Positions 26,252 to 34,006 of a stretch of 34,006 nt of DNA are shown in pieces (position 1 is the first letter of the stretch; every line of letters begins with the position of its first letter). Under the pieces are notes generated by a model that was not told the DNA's origin, made no database searches, and saw only the letters and a list, made by a program, of their open reading frames with translations. The translations under genes were made by a program, and so were the position numbers. The DNA lies in NCBI GenBank assembly GCA_947630975.1, contig CANRJP010000019.1, positions 1 through 34,006 of the forward strand, in the 5' to 3' direction. Source of the DNA: an uncultured Clostridia bacterium (GTDB taxonomy: Bacteria; Bacillota; Clostridia; UMGS1883).

Positions 26252-26280
26252 ATTATAGCACAGCGTCCGCCGTTTGTCAA
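26252..26280 (-). promoter_or_regulatory. Consensus sigma-A-type promoter for tRNA-Ala
   Basis: Minus strand TTGACA-N17-TATAAT, 13 nt upstream of the tRNA 5' end. Confidence 0.88.
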
Positions 26281-26422
26281 GACTTTTTTCAAAAATATTT
26301 TCCGTTTTTTATTTTTTGTTTTTTCGGGCAAGGCACGGCGGAACAACATACACCCAAATTACCCGCCGCGACGCTTTCAATAAAATTTTTATCTTTTATA
26401 AAGAAGAAAACAAAAAAAACCC

Positions 26423-26451
26423 TTGATTTTCAGGTTATTTTGTGATAAAAT
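26423..26451 (+). promoter_or_regulatory. Putative promoter of the rnf operon
   Basis: TTGATT-N17-TAAAAT with a TG extended -10, upstream of rnfC. Confidence 0.6.
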
Positions 26452-26501
26452 ATATTGAGTGAATTTGTACTAATATTTATCGAATATCTATCGAAAGGAA
26501 G

Positions 26502-27848
26502 ATGGAAATGCCTAAACTGACATTTAAGGGCGGCGTCCATCCCCGGGACAACAAGGAGTACACCTGCATGAAGGAGATCCGGGAGCTGGAACAGCCGGAA
26601 TTTCTGGTTTTTCCCGTGTCCCAGCATATCGGCGCCCCCTGCGAACCGCTGGTAAAAAAGGGCGACCGGGTGTACCGGGGCACTAAAATCGCCGACAGTC
26701 CGGCTTTTGTTTCCGCCCCAATACACTCCTCCGTCTCGGGCACCGTGACGGCCATCGAGCCACGCCCCGTCCCCAGCGGACAAACGGTAAACTCCATTGT
26801 CGTTCAAAACGACTTCACCGACGAGCTGGATCCCTCCATCAAGCCCCTTGACTACACGACCGTCAAGCCCGACGATATACCTGCTCTGGTGCGGGAGGCC
26901 GGCGTGGTGGGCATGGGAGGAGCTACCTTCCCCACTCATGTGAAGCTGAGTCCCGCGCCGGACAAGAAGATCGACACCGTTATCGTCAACGGAGCCGAGT
27001 GCGAGCCTTATCTTTCCAGCGACCACCGGGTAATGCTGGAAACGCCGGAGGAACTCATTTTGGGCCTGAAAATCATACTCTACCGCTTCGGCATAACCAA
27101 CGGCCACATCGCCATCGAGGAAAACAAGGCCGACGCCATCGCCCTGCTGGAGGGGCAGTGTGCGCGGGAAGGGATAACCGTGGACACCCTTAAGAAAAAA
27201 TACCCCCAGGGCGGTGAAAAACAGCTCATATACGCGGTGACAAAGCGGAAGGTGCCCTTGGGCGGCCTGCCCGCCGACGTGGGAGTCGTGGTGGTGAACG
27301 TGGACACCTGCACCGCCATCGCCCGACGCTTCATGTACGGCCTTCCCCTCACCAGACGAATCGTAACTCTCGTGGGCGGAGCCATAGCCGACCCCTGCAA
27401 CTACCGTGTACGCATAGGCACGCAGGTGGACTATATAATAGAAAAGACCGGCGGCTTCGCCGTGGAGCCCAAAAAGGTCATCATGGGCGGCCCCATGATG
27501 GGCCAGGCCCAGTTCCGGCTGGACGTGCCCATAATCAAGGGCAGCAGCGCCATCCTCTGCCTCACCGAAAAGGAGGCGGAGCTCCCCGAGGAGGGGCCTT
27601 GCATCCGCTGCGGAAGGTGCGTGGATCACTGTCCCATGGGGCTAATGCCGCTGTACATCTCCCAGTTCAGCCGGATGGAGGACTATGAAAGCTGTGAAAA
27701 GTACAACATCACCGCCTGTATCGAGTGCGGCTGCTGCAGCTTCGAGTGCCCGGCCAAGCGTCACCTCGTTCAGGACATACGCCGGGGCAAGCAGGAGGTT
27801 ATGGGCATAATCCGTGCCCGCCAAGCCGCGCAAAAGGAGGGTAAATAA
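26502..27848 (+). CDS. rnfC: Electron transport complex subunit RnfC
   Basis: TFKGGVHPRDNKEYT, GMGGATFPTHVKL, VIVNGAECEPYLSSDHRVM, two 4Fe-4S motifs (CIRCGRCVDHCP; CIECGCCSFECP). Confidence 0.96.
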   Translation: MEMPKLTFKGGVHPRDNKEYTCMKEIRELEQPEFLVFPVSQHIGAPCEPLVKKGDRVYRGTKIADSPAFVSAPIHSSVSGTVTAIEPRPVPSGQTVNSIVVQNDFTDELDPSIKPLDYTTVKPDDIPALVREAGVVGMGGATFPTHVKLSPAPDKKIDTVIVNGAECEPYLSSDHRVMLETPEELILGLKIILYRFGITNGHIAIEENKADAIALLEGQCAREGITVDTLKKKYPQGGEKQLIYAVTKRKVPLGGLPADVGVVVVNVDTCTAIARRFMYGLPLTRRIVTLVGGAIADPCNYRVRIGTQVDYIIEKTGGFAVEPKKVIMGGPMMGQAQFRLDVPIIKGSSAILCLTEKEAELPEEGPCIRCGRCVDHCPMGLMPLYISQFSRMEDYESCEKYNITACIECGCCSFECPAKRHLVQDIRRGKQEVMGIIRARQAAQKEGK

Positions 27849-28829
27849 ATGGAGAACCGTCTGACAGTATCCTCATCGCCCCACATTCGGGGCCGTGAGA
27901 CAGTGAGCGACACCATGCTGGACGTTATTCTGGCCCTGATGCCGGCGGCTTTTGCCTCCGTGTTCTTCTTCGGCCAGAGGGCGCTGGCGGTGATCCTCGT
28001 CTCGGTGGCGAGCTGCGTTGGCTTCGAAGCCCTGTATGAGCTAATCGCCAAAAAGAAGCTGACTATAAAGGATTATAGCGCCGTTGTGACGGGAATGCTG
28101 CTGGCCTACACCCTGCCCGTCACCATTCCCTATCCCATGATAATCATAGGGGCCTTTGTGGCTATCGTCATAGCAAAGCAGCTCTTCGGCGGTCTGGGAC
28201 AGAACTTCATGAACCCCGCTCTCATAGGCCGGGCCTTTCTGATGGCGGCCTTCTTGCCGAAGATGACTACCTGGGCCACCGGCCGTGTGGGTATATTCGA
28301 GGCCGACGCCGTGACCTCGGCCACTCCCCTTTCCACCGAGTTTAACGGCGAAATGCCCACCGTCCTCAATGCCTTTTTGGGCAGAATGAACGACGGCGGC
28401 GCCCTGGGCGGCTGCCTGGGCGAAACCTGCGCCGCGGCCCTTATTCTGGGCGGCGTCTATCTGCTGATACGCAGAGTGATAAATCTCCGCATACCTCTGG
28501 CCTACATAGCGACCGTGGCGCTGATGAGCTATATTCCCGGCAAAAATCCCGCCCTTCAGGGACATCCCCTTTTGGCGGTATGCACCGGCGGCGTAATGCT
28601 GGGCGCGATCTTTATGGCCACCGACTACGCCACCTCCCCCACCACACGCTGGGGACAGCTCATATACGGCGTGGGCTGCGGCGTTATAACAAGCGTTATC
28701 CGGCTCTACGGCGGCTATCCCGAGGGCGTTACCTACGCCATACTGCTGATGAACGTGCTGACGCCCCTCCTCGACAGATGGACGAGGCCGAGAGTGTTCG
28801 GCGCGGTAAAGGAGGCAAAAGCGAAATGA
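27849..28829 (+). CDS. rnfD: Electron transport complex subunit RnfD
   Basis: SSPHIRGRETVSDTMLDVILALMPA, NPALIGRAFL, DAVTSATPLS; operon position. Confidence 0.95.
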   Translation: MENRLTVSSSPHIRGRETVSDTMLDVILALMPAAFASVFFFGQRALAVILVSVASCVGFEALYELIAKKKLTIKDYSAVVTGMLLAYTLPVTIPYPMIIIGAFVAIVIAKQLFGGLGQNFMNPALIGRAFLMAAFLPKMTTWATGRVGIFEADAVTSATPLSTEFNGEMPTVLNAFLGRMNDGGALGGCLGETCAAALILGGVYLLIRRVINLRIPLAYIATVALMSYIPGKNPALQGHPLLAVCTGGVMLGAIFMATDYATSPTTRWGQLIYGVGCGVITSVIRLYGGYPEGVTYAILLMNVLTPLLDRWTRPRVFGAVKEAKAK

Positions 28830-29395
28830 AAGACTTTATAAGACTGGCCGGCACACTCTGCGCCATAACCTTCATCGCGGCGGCCCTGCTGGGCGGCGTA
28901 AACGCCCTCACCGAGGACCGCATCGCGGCGGCCAAGGAAGAAAAGCGCCAGAGCGCCATGAAGGCCCTCATTCCCGAGGCGGAGAGCTTCGAGGTCTTTG
29001 AAGGGCACGAGGACATATTCATGGGCCTTGACGCACAGGGTCAGGCCGTGGGCTTCTGCCTGAACACCGCCTCCGCCGGTTACGGCGGCGACATCGAAAT
29101 GATGGTTGGCATCAATGACGAGCTGAAGCTGGCCGGAATAGAAATTCTCAGCAACAGCGAGACTCCAGGCCTTGGCGCCAACTGCACCAAGCCCGAGTTC
29201 AAGGAGCAGTTCGCCGGCCTGACGGTACCGATCACCGTCGTCAAGGGCGGCGGAGCCAACGGAGAGAACGAGGTGAACGCCATCACCGGCGCCACCATTA
29301 CCTCCCGGGCCGTTGTGAAGGGCGTCGACGACGCCTGCGAGTACCTCAATCAGGTTCTTACCGAATATATCAAATCACAGGGAGGTGCGGAGTGA
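28826..29395 (+). CDS. rnfG: Electron transport complex subunit RnfG
   Basis: ATG at 28826 overlapping the rnfD stop (ATGA). MKDFIRLAGTLCAITFIAAALLGGVNALTEDRI; flavinylation motif region NAITGATITSRAV. Confidence 0.94.
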   Translation: MKDFIRLAGTLCAITFIAAALLGGVNALTEDRIAAAKEEKRQSAMKALIPEAESFEVFEGHEDIFMGLDAQGQAVGFCLNTASAGYGGDIEMMVGINDELKLAGIEILSNSETPGLGANCTKPEFKEQFAGLTVPITVVKGGGANGENEVNAITGATITSRAVVKGVDDACEYLNQVLTEYIKSQGGAE

Positions 29396-29997
29396 TGAGC
29401 GATCTGCTGAAAACCGTAAAAAACGGAATAGTCGATGAAAACCCCACTTTTGTCCAGCTCATCGGTATGTGTCCCACTCTGGCGGTGACGACATCCCTCG
29501 CCAACGGCATAGGCATGGGTCTGAGCGCCACGGTGGTGCTTGTTCTGAGCAATGTGGTGATCTCTCTGCTGCGCAAGCTCATTCCCTCGAAGGTGCGCAT
29601 TGCCGCCTATGTGGCTATAATCGCCACCTTTGTAACGGTCATCGACCTGATGCTTCAGGCCTTTGTACCCTCCCTCAGTGAGTCGCTGGGCATCTTCATT
29701 CCCCTTATAGTCGTGAACTGCATCATCCTTGCACGGGCGGAGGCCTTCGCCTCCAAAAACGGCGTGATAAAGAGCGCCGCCGACGGCCTCGGCATGGGAC
29801 TGGGCTTTACTATCGCTCTCAGCCTTATTTCCGCCATCCGCGAGATACTGGGCGCCGGTACCATACTTGGCTTCTCCGTGGGCATATCCACTCCCGCCAC
29901 GGTGATGATACTTCCCCCCGGCGGATTTTTGACATTGGGTCTTATACTGGGCATAATGAACGTGATAAAGAACAGAAAAGGGGGTAAGAAGTCATGA
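29395..29997 (+). CDS. rnfE: Electron transport complex subunit RnfE
   Basis: [60 protein letters not shown]. Confidence 0.95.
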   Translation: MSDLLKTVKNGIVDENPTFVQLIGMCPTLAVTTSLANGIGMGLSATVVLVLSNVVISLLRKLIPSKVRIAAYVAIIATFVTVIDLMLQAFVPSLSESLGIFIPLIVVNCIILARAEAFASKNGVIKSAADGLGMGLGFTIALSLISAIREILGAGTILGFSVGISTPATVMILPPGGFLTLGLILGIMNVIKNRKGGKKS

Positions 29998-30587
29998 TCG
30001 GCAAGCTTTTAGCCATATCGCTGACGGCTATCTTCGTCCAGAACTTCGTACTCGTGAAGTTTTTGGGCATCTGTCCCTTCCTCGGCGTGTCAAAAAAGGT
30101 GGACACCGCTCTCGGTATGGGCATGGCCGTTACCTTCGTAATGACTTTGGCCTCCATGATGACCTGGCTCTGCCAGAACTACATTCTTGTGCCCCTCCGC
30201 ATCGAGTATATGCAGACCATAGCCTTTATCGTAATAATCGCGGCTCTGGTTCAGTTTGTGGAGATGTTCCTGCAAAAGTACATTCCCTCCCTTTACAGCG
30301 CTCTGGGCATATATCTGCCCCTCATCACCACCAACTGCGCGGTGCTGGGCGTGGCTCTGCTGAACATACAGCAAAATCCCCCATACAACCTGCTGGAAAG
30401 CATGGTAAACGGCTTTGCCTCCGGTCTGGGCTTCCTGCTGGCGATAGTGCTTTTCGCCGGCGTGCGGGAGCGGTTGGAGTTCAGCGACATACCCAAGTCC
30501 TTTCAGGGCTTCCCCATCGCCCTTGTGAGCGCGTCCCTGCTGGCGCTGGCTTTCATGGGCTTCAACGGAATGACTTTCAATTTCTGA
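29994..30587 (+). CDS. rnfA: Electron transport complex subunit RnfA
   Basis: [53 protein letters not shown]. Confidence 0.95.
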   Translation: MIGKLLAISLTAIFVQNFVLVKFLGICPFLGVSKKVDTALGMGMAVTFVMTLASMMTWLCQNYILVPLRIEYMQTIAFIVIIAALVQFVEMFLQKYIPSLYSALGIYLPLITTNCAVLGVALLNIQQNPPYNLLESMVNGFASGLGFLLAIVLFAGVRERLEFSDIPKSFQGFPIALVSASLLALAFMGFNGMTFNF

Positions 30588-30600
30588 TGGAGGTAGAAAA

Positions 30601-31434
30601 ATGACTGCGATTTTAATACCCGCTCTTGCCATAGGCGCGGTGGGTCTGGTGCTGGGCGCCCTGTTGGCGGTGGCGGCACGGGCCTTCCACGTTGAGGTGG
30701 ACGAGCGAATTGAAAAGATAACCGGCTGTCTTTCCGGAGCCAACTGCGGCGGCTGCGGCTACGCGGGCTGCTCCGCCTACGCCTCCGCCATAGTCAACGA
30801 CGGTGCGCCCATCGACAGGTGCAGCGCCGGCGGTCAGGCCGCCGTAAATTCCATCGCCGAGATAATGGGCGTGGAGGCCACCGCCGTGGAGCCGGTTCGG
30901 GCCGTGGTAATGTGCTCCGGCACTCACGAAAACGCTCCCGACAGCTATGACTATTACGGCATCGCCGACTGCCTTGCCGCGTCCAAACTTCAGGGCGGCG
31001 GCCACAAGAGCTGCTCCTACGGCTGTCTGGGCTACGGAAAATGCATCGACGCCTGCAGCGAGGGCGGCATCTCCATCGTGGACGGCGTGGCGACCATCGA
31101 CGGCAGCGCCTGCATAGGCTGCGGAAGCTGCAAAAACGTGTGCCCCAAGCACATAATCGAGCTGGTGCCCAAGAAGTACAAGATATATGTGAAGTGCAAG
31201 TCCTGCGACAAAGGCCCCGCCATGAAGAACAAGTGCTCCGTGGGCTGCATAGGCTGCAAGCTCTGCGAAAAGGCCTGCCCCTCCGGCGCAATTACGGTAA
31301 ATAACTTCCTTGCGTCCATCCACTACTCCAAGTGTACCCAGTGCGGACTCTGCGCCGAAAAGTGCCCCCGCCGCATAATCGTCAACGAAAACGCCCCCGC
31401 CGCCGGTACCGAAGGCCCGGCCGAGGCCGTATAA
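30601..31434 (+). CDS. rnfB: Electron transport complex subunit RnfB
   Basis: N-terminal TM, LSGANCGGCGYAGCSAYA, and ferredoxin-like clusters (CIGCGSCKNVCP, CIGCKLCEKACP, CTQCGLCAEKCP). Confidence 0.95.
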   Translation: MTAILIPALAIGAVGLVLGALLAVAARAFHVEVDERIEKITGCLSGANCGGCGYAGCSAYASAIVNDGAPIDRCSAGGQAAVNSIAEIMGVEATAVEPVRAVVMCSGTHENAPDSYDYYGIADCLAASKLQGGGHKSCSYGCLGYGKCIDACSEGGISIVDGVATIDGSACIGCGSCKNVCPKHIIELVPKKYKIYVKCKSCDKGPAMKNKCSVGCIGCKLCEKACPSGAITVNNFLASIHYSKCTQCGLCAEKCPRRIIVNENAPAAGTEGPAEAV

Positions 31435-31450
31435 CGAAGAAGGTGATAAA

Positions 31451-32275
31451 ATGGCCACCACCTTTGGGAAGGCCATCCGGGTTCTGTTCGTAAGCCTCGT
31501 GTACATAACCCTCTACTCTTTTATGCAGGTGGCCGTGGAATTAGCGGCGGGGCTGCTGGCCATATACCGGGATCCTCCGGGAAGGGACGGATTTATGTAC
31601 GGCTTCGAGGACGCGGTGCTGTCCAACCTCTTTCTCTGCTCCGCCGTCGCCATGGCCCTCTCTCTTGTCCTGTTCTGGGCCATGGGCATACTCCGTGAGC
31701 GGAAGCTTAAGGACGAGCTGAAATTCGACGGGCCGACCAAAGCCTCGGCGCTGCCGGCGGTGCTCATCGCCTTTGGCTGCCGTCTGGGGGTCAGCGTTTA
31801 CGCGGCATTCGCCGACAACGTGGACATACTGCGGGAGTCTGTGGAAAACAGCGTAGACACAAGCTCGTATATGGTTTCGCCGGGGAAGCTGATAATGTAC
31901 CTCGCCGCCACGGTCATTTTGGCGCCGGTGTTTGAGGAGATACTTTTCCGAGGAATAGTGCAGACCGAGCTGCTCAGAGGCTTTCCCGTTCCCATGGCGA
32001 TATTTGTCGGGGCGCTGTTCTTCTCGGCGGCACACGGTATGCTGTACCAGGCCATGTTCACATTCTTTGTGGGACTTGTGCTGGGCTGGAGCTATTACAT
32101 CACAAGGAACCTGTTCACAAGCATCATCATACACATGATTTTTAACGGCACCGCCATTGTCACCGGAGTGCTGAACCTGACGGGGCCGCTGTGTTTCATA
32201 GCGGCGGCCGGAGCGGCGGCGCTGGTGACAGCGGGCTGTCTGTGGATGTGGGAAAGGCGTCCCCAAAACAAATAA
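31451..32275 (+). CDS. CPBP family intramembrane metalloprotease
   Basis: Multi-TM with motif FEEILFRGIVQTELLRG, FFSAAHG and a third conserved segment (FTSIIIHMIFNGTAI). Confidence 0.92.
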   Translation: MATTFGKAIRVLFVSLVYITLYSFMQVAVELAAGLLAIYRDPPGRDGFMYGFEDAVLSNLFLCSAVAMALSLVLFWAMGILRERKLKDELKFDGPTKASALPAVLIAFGCRLGVSVYAAFADNVDILRESVENSVDTSSYMVSPGKLIMYLAATVILAPVFEEILFRGIVQTELLRGFPVPMAIFVGALFFSAAHGMLYQAMFTFFVGLVLGWSYYITRNLFTSIIIHMIFNGTAIVTGVLNLTGPLCFIAAAGAAALVTAGCLWMWERRPQNK

Positions 32276-32293
32276 AATATTAGTATAAACTCC

Positions 32294-32343
32294 CCTCCTT
32301 TTGCATAAATATCTTATGAGATATGCAAAAGGAGGATTTTTTT
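32294..32343 (+). promoter_or_regulatory. Terminator-like hairpin that contains the Shine-Dalgarno of the SipL-like gene
   Basis: CCTCCTTTTGCATA (32294-32307) is perfectly complementary to TATGCAAAAGGAGG (32322-32335), followed by ATTTTTTT and the ATG at 32344. Confidence 0.8.
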
Positions 32344-33867
32344 ATGGAACTGAATGTCACCTCGGCCGCCCTTGAGATAAGCGGCGAGATCTGCCGCAGC
32401 GAGAACAGCTTCGGCGCGGAGAGCGACCTCATAGTGCCGGACAATATGCCGGACATACTCAGTATTCTGCAAATTTCCGCCAACGCCGCCACATCGGCCT
32501 GCGACCCCCAGACCGACCGGGTGCTGCTGACGGGGAACGTGTTCTTCAACATTCTTTATGTGGCCGACACGCCAAAACGGGAGGTCAGAGCCATCAACAC
32601 CGGGGCGGTGTTCTCCAACATTTTTTCCGCGCCCGGAGTACGCGACTCCATGCCGGTACAGTCGGAAGTGACCGTAAGCTCTATCAGCTACGACCTTACC
32701 AACTGCCGAAAGCTGTCGGTTCACGGCGAGCTGACCGGCAAAATCGCCGTATACAGCAACACCGGCCTCTCCCTCCCCACCGCCATCGAAGGGGCGGAAA
32801 CCCAGACCGCCCAGATCCTCTGTCCTGTCATCAAGGCCCGCGGCTCCGCTCAGGAGACCGTCACCGACAGCTTCGAGCTTCCGCCGGAAAAACGGGCGGC
32901 TGAAATTCTCCGGGACGAGGTGAAGGTCACCGACCGGGCGGTGAAGATAATACGCAACAAGGCCATAGTCAAGGGCGCTCTCGGCGTGACCGTCCTCTAC
33001 TGCGGCGAGGCGGGGATACAGCAGTTCAAGGGCGAGATACCCTTCACCAAGGTTGTCAACGTGGACGGCCTTGAGGAGGACATGACGGTGGACTGCTCCA
33101 TCGACGTACAGGGCTGGGAGACCGCTCTCAGCGCCGGCGAAAACGGGGAGATAAAGGGCATCGATGTGGAGACCATGCTCTACTTCAACGTGCTGGGACG
33201 GCGGGATCAAAGCTGCTGCGCCATAACCGACGCCTACTATCCCGGCGGACAGCTCGTCTGTGAAAAGCAGACTCTTTCACTCAGCGCCTCCGCTGCGGAG
33301 GAAACCGAGGAGTGCGCCGTTAAGGGCTCCATACGACTGCCCGCTTCGGTGGGAGAGATAGAGCTGGTCTACGACATCAGCGGCAGCCCAAGGATAAACA
33401 GGGTCTACCGTGACGACGGGAACATAGTGGCGGAGGGTTCGGCGGCTGTCAGCGTTCTCTACCGCACCGCAAATCCGGAATTTCCCACCGCCAGCCACAG
33501 CGCCCAACTGGAGTTCCGCCACATATTCGGCGGCGAAAAGTACGACCGCGTCCCGGAGGTGACCGCTCGGCTCAGAAACATGAGCTGTTCCCTTTCCGGC
33601 GGCAACTCCATCGAGGTCAGGGGCATAGCCGTGCTCAGCGTCCGTACCGTGGGCAGCCGTGAAGTGACCCTCGTCACCTCCGTCCGTCTGGAGGAGGAGC
33701 CGCCAAAGGAGGTTCCCTCCATCCTCATCAGCTATATCACCGGGGAAAGATCCCTCTGGGAAATAGCCAAGAGCTACAATATCAGCCGGGAAAAGCTGAT
33801 GTCCGCCAACGACATTAAGAGCGAGGATGAACTCAGGAGCAAGCGTGCTCTTGTAATACCGAGATAA
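32344..33867 (+). CDS. SipL-like protein: DUF3794 (SPOCS) repeats plus C-terminal LysM
   Basis: Repeated DUF3794 segments (ESDLIVPDNMPDILSILQISANAATSACDPQTDRVLLTGNVFFNILYV...) and LysM (YITGERSLWEIAKSYNISREKLMSANDIKSEDELRSKRALVIPR). ATG at 32344; upstream in-frame ATG at 32323 lies in the hairpin. Confidence 0.88.
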   Translation: MELNVTSAALEISGEICRSENSFGAESDLIVPDNMPDILSILQISANAATSACDPQTDRVLLTGNVFFNILYVADTPKREVRAINTGAVFSNIFSAPGVRDSMPVQSEVTVSSISYDLTNCRKLSVHGELTGKIAVYSNTGLSLPTAIEGAETQTAQILCPVIKARGSAQETVTDSFELPPEKRAAEILRDEVKVTDRAVKIIRNKAIVKGALGVTVLYCGEAGIQQFKGEIPFTKVVNVDGLEEDMTVDCSIDVQGWETALSAGENGEIKGIDVETMLYFNVLGRRDQSCCAITDAYYPGGQLVCEKQTLSLSASAAEETEECAVKGSIRLPASVGEIELVYDISGSPRINRVYRDDGNIVAEGSAAVSVLYRTANPEFPTASHSAQLEFRHIFGGEKYDRVPEVTARLRNMSCSLSGGNSIEVRGIAVLSVRTVGSREVTLVTSVRLEEEPPKEVPSILISYITGERSLWEIAKSYNISREKLMSANDIKSEDELRSKRALVIPR

Positions 33868-33921
33868 TAATTTCCTACAGTAGTGCTGTAAAAAAATGGC
33901 GCTATGTAATCTGGAGGCACG

Positions 33922-34006
33922 GGGGCTGTCAAAAAAATCGTGCAGAACGGACGAAAATCAGTCCGCGCAGGCGGCGCCGCGAAGCGGCGTGTAAACAGGC
34001 GAATGC
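33922..34006 (+). repeat. Structured interspersed element R, copy 2 (cut by the window end)
   Basis: AAAAAATCGTGCAGAACGGACGAAAATCAG at 33932-33961 is identical to 20287-20316; followed by GCAGGCGGCG and a GCGCCGC-GAA-GCGGCGT hairpin at the corresponding position. Confidence 0.7.

Noticed and set aside
28580-28825. N-terminal extension in the tracked rnfG ORF (start 28580)
   Set aside because: This part is out-of-frame translation of rnfD; RnfG starts at the ATG at 28826 overlapping the rnfD stop.
26502-31434. Unusual redox cluster
   Set aside because: Gene content and order (rnfCDGEAB) and motifs match the standard clostridial Rnf complex.

Overview
This 34-kb window looks like a chromosome segment from an anaerobic, spore-forming member of the Clostridia (inferred from YlmC/YmxH, SipL/DUF3794, HydF and Rnf). 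Gene content, left to right: clpC; an ECF-type sigma factor with a membrane anti-sigma-like partner; two secreted stalk-domain proteins; on the minus strand ylmC/ymxH, a DUF6273-like membrane protein and hydF; on the plus strand an AMP-binding-like protein followed by the conserved yybS-gdpP-rplI-dnaB-tilS-hpt-ftsH block; on the minus strand an MBL-fold/VTC-domain/DUF4956 cassette; a secreted transglutaminase plus tandem Ig-like protein; tRNA-Ala(GGC) on the minus strand; a complete rnfCDGEAB operon; a CPBP protease; and a DUF3794/LysM SipL-like protein. Most coding content is ordinary core genome. The most interesting material is non-coding. Both gaps between convergent protein genes (6048-6468 and 20255-20685) hold hairpin-rich repeat elements. 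A ~100-nt module shared by the two gaps (6293-6395 and 20548-20654) has conserved linkers but sequence-divergent, structure-preserving stems. A second element family (20276-20410 and 33922-window end) also has a variable hairpin in a conserved frame. The 6045-6471 element has a perfect 14-bp terminal inverted repeat that contains the stop codons of both flanking genes. Other points of interest are an AMP-binding protein with eroded catalytic motifs and a perfect 14-bp hairpin that contains the Shine-Dalgarno of the SipL-like gene. No CRISPR array, phage, transposase or obvious defence system was found.
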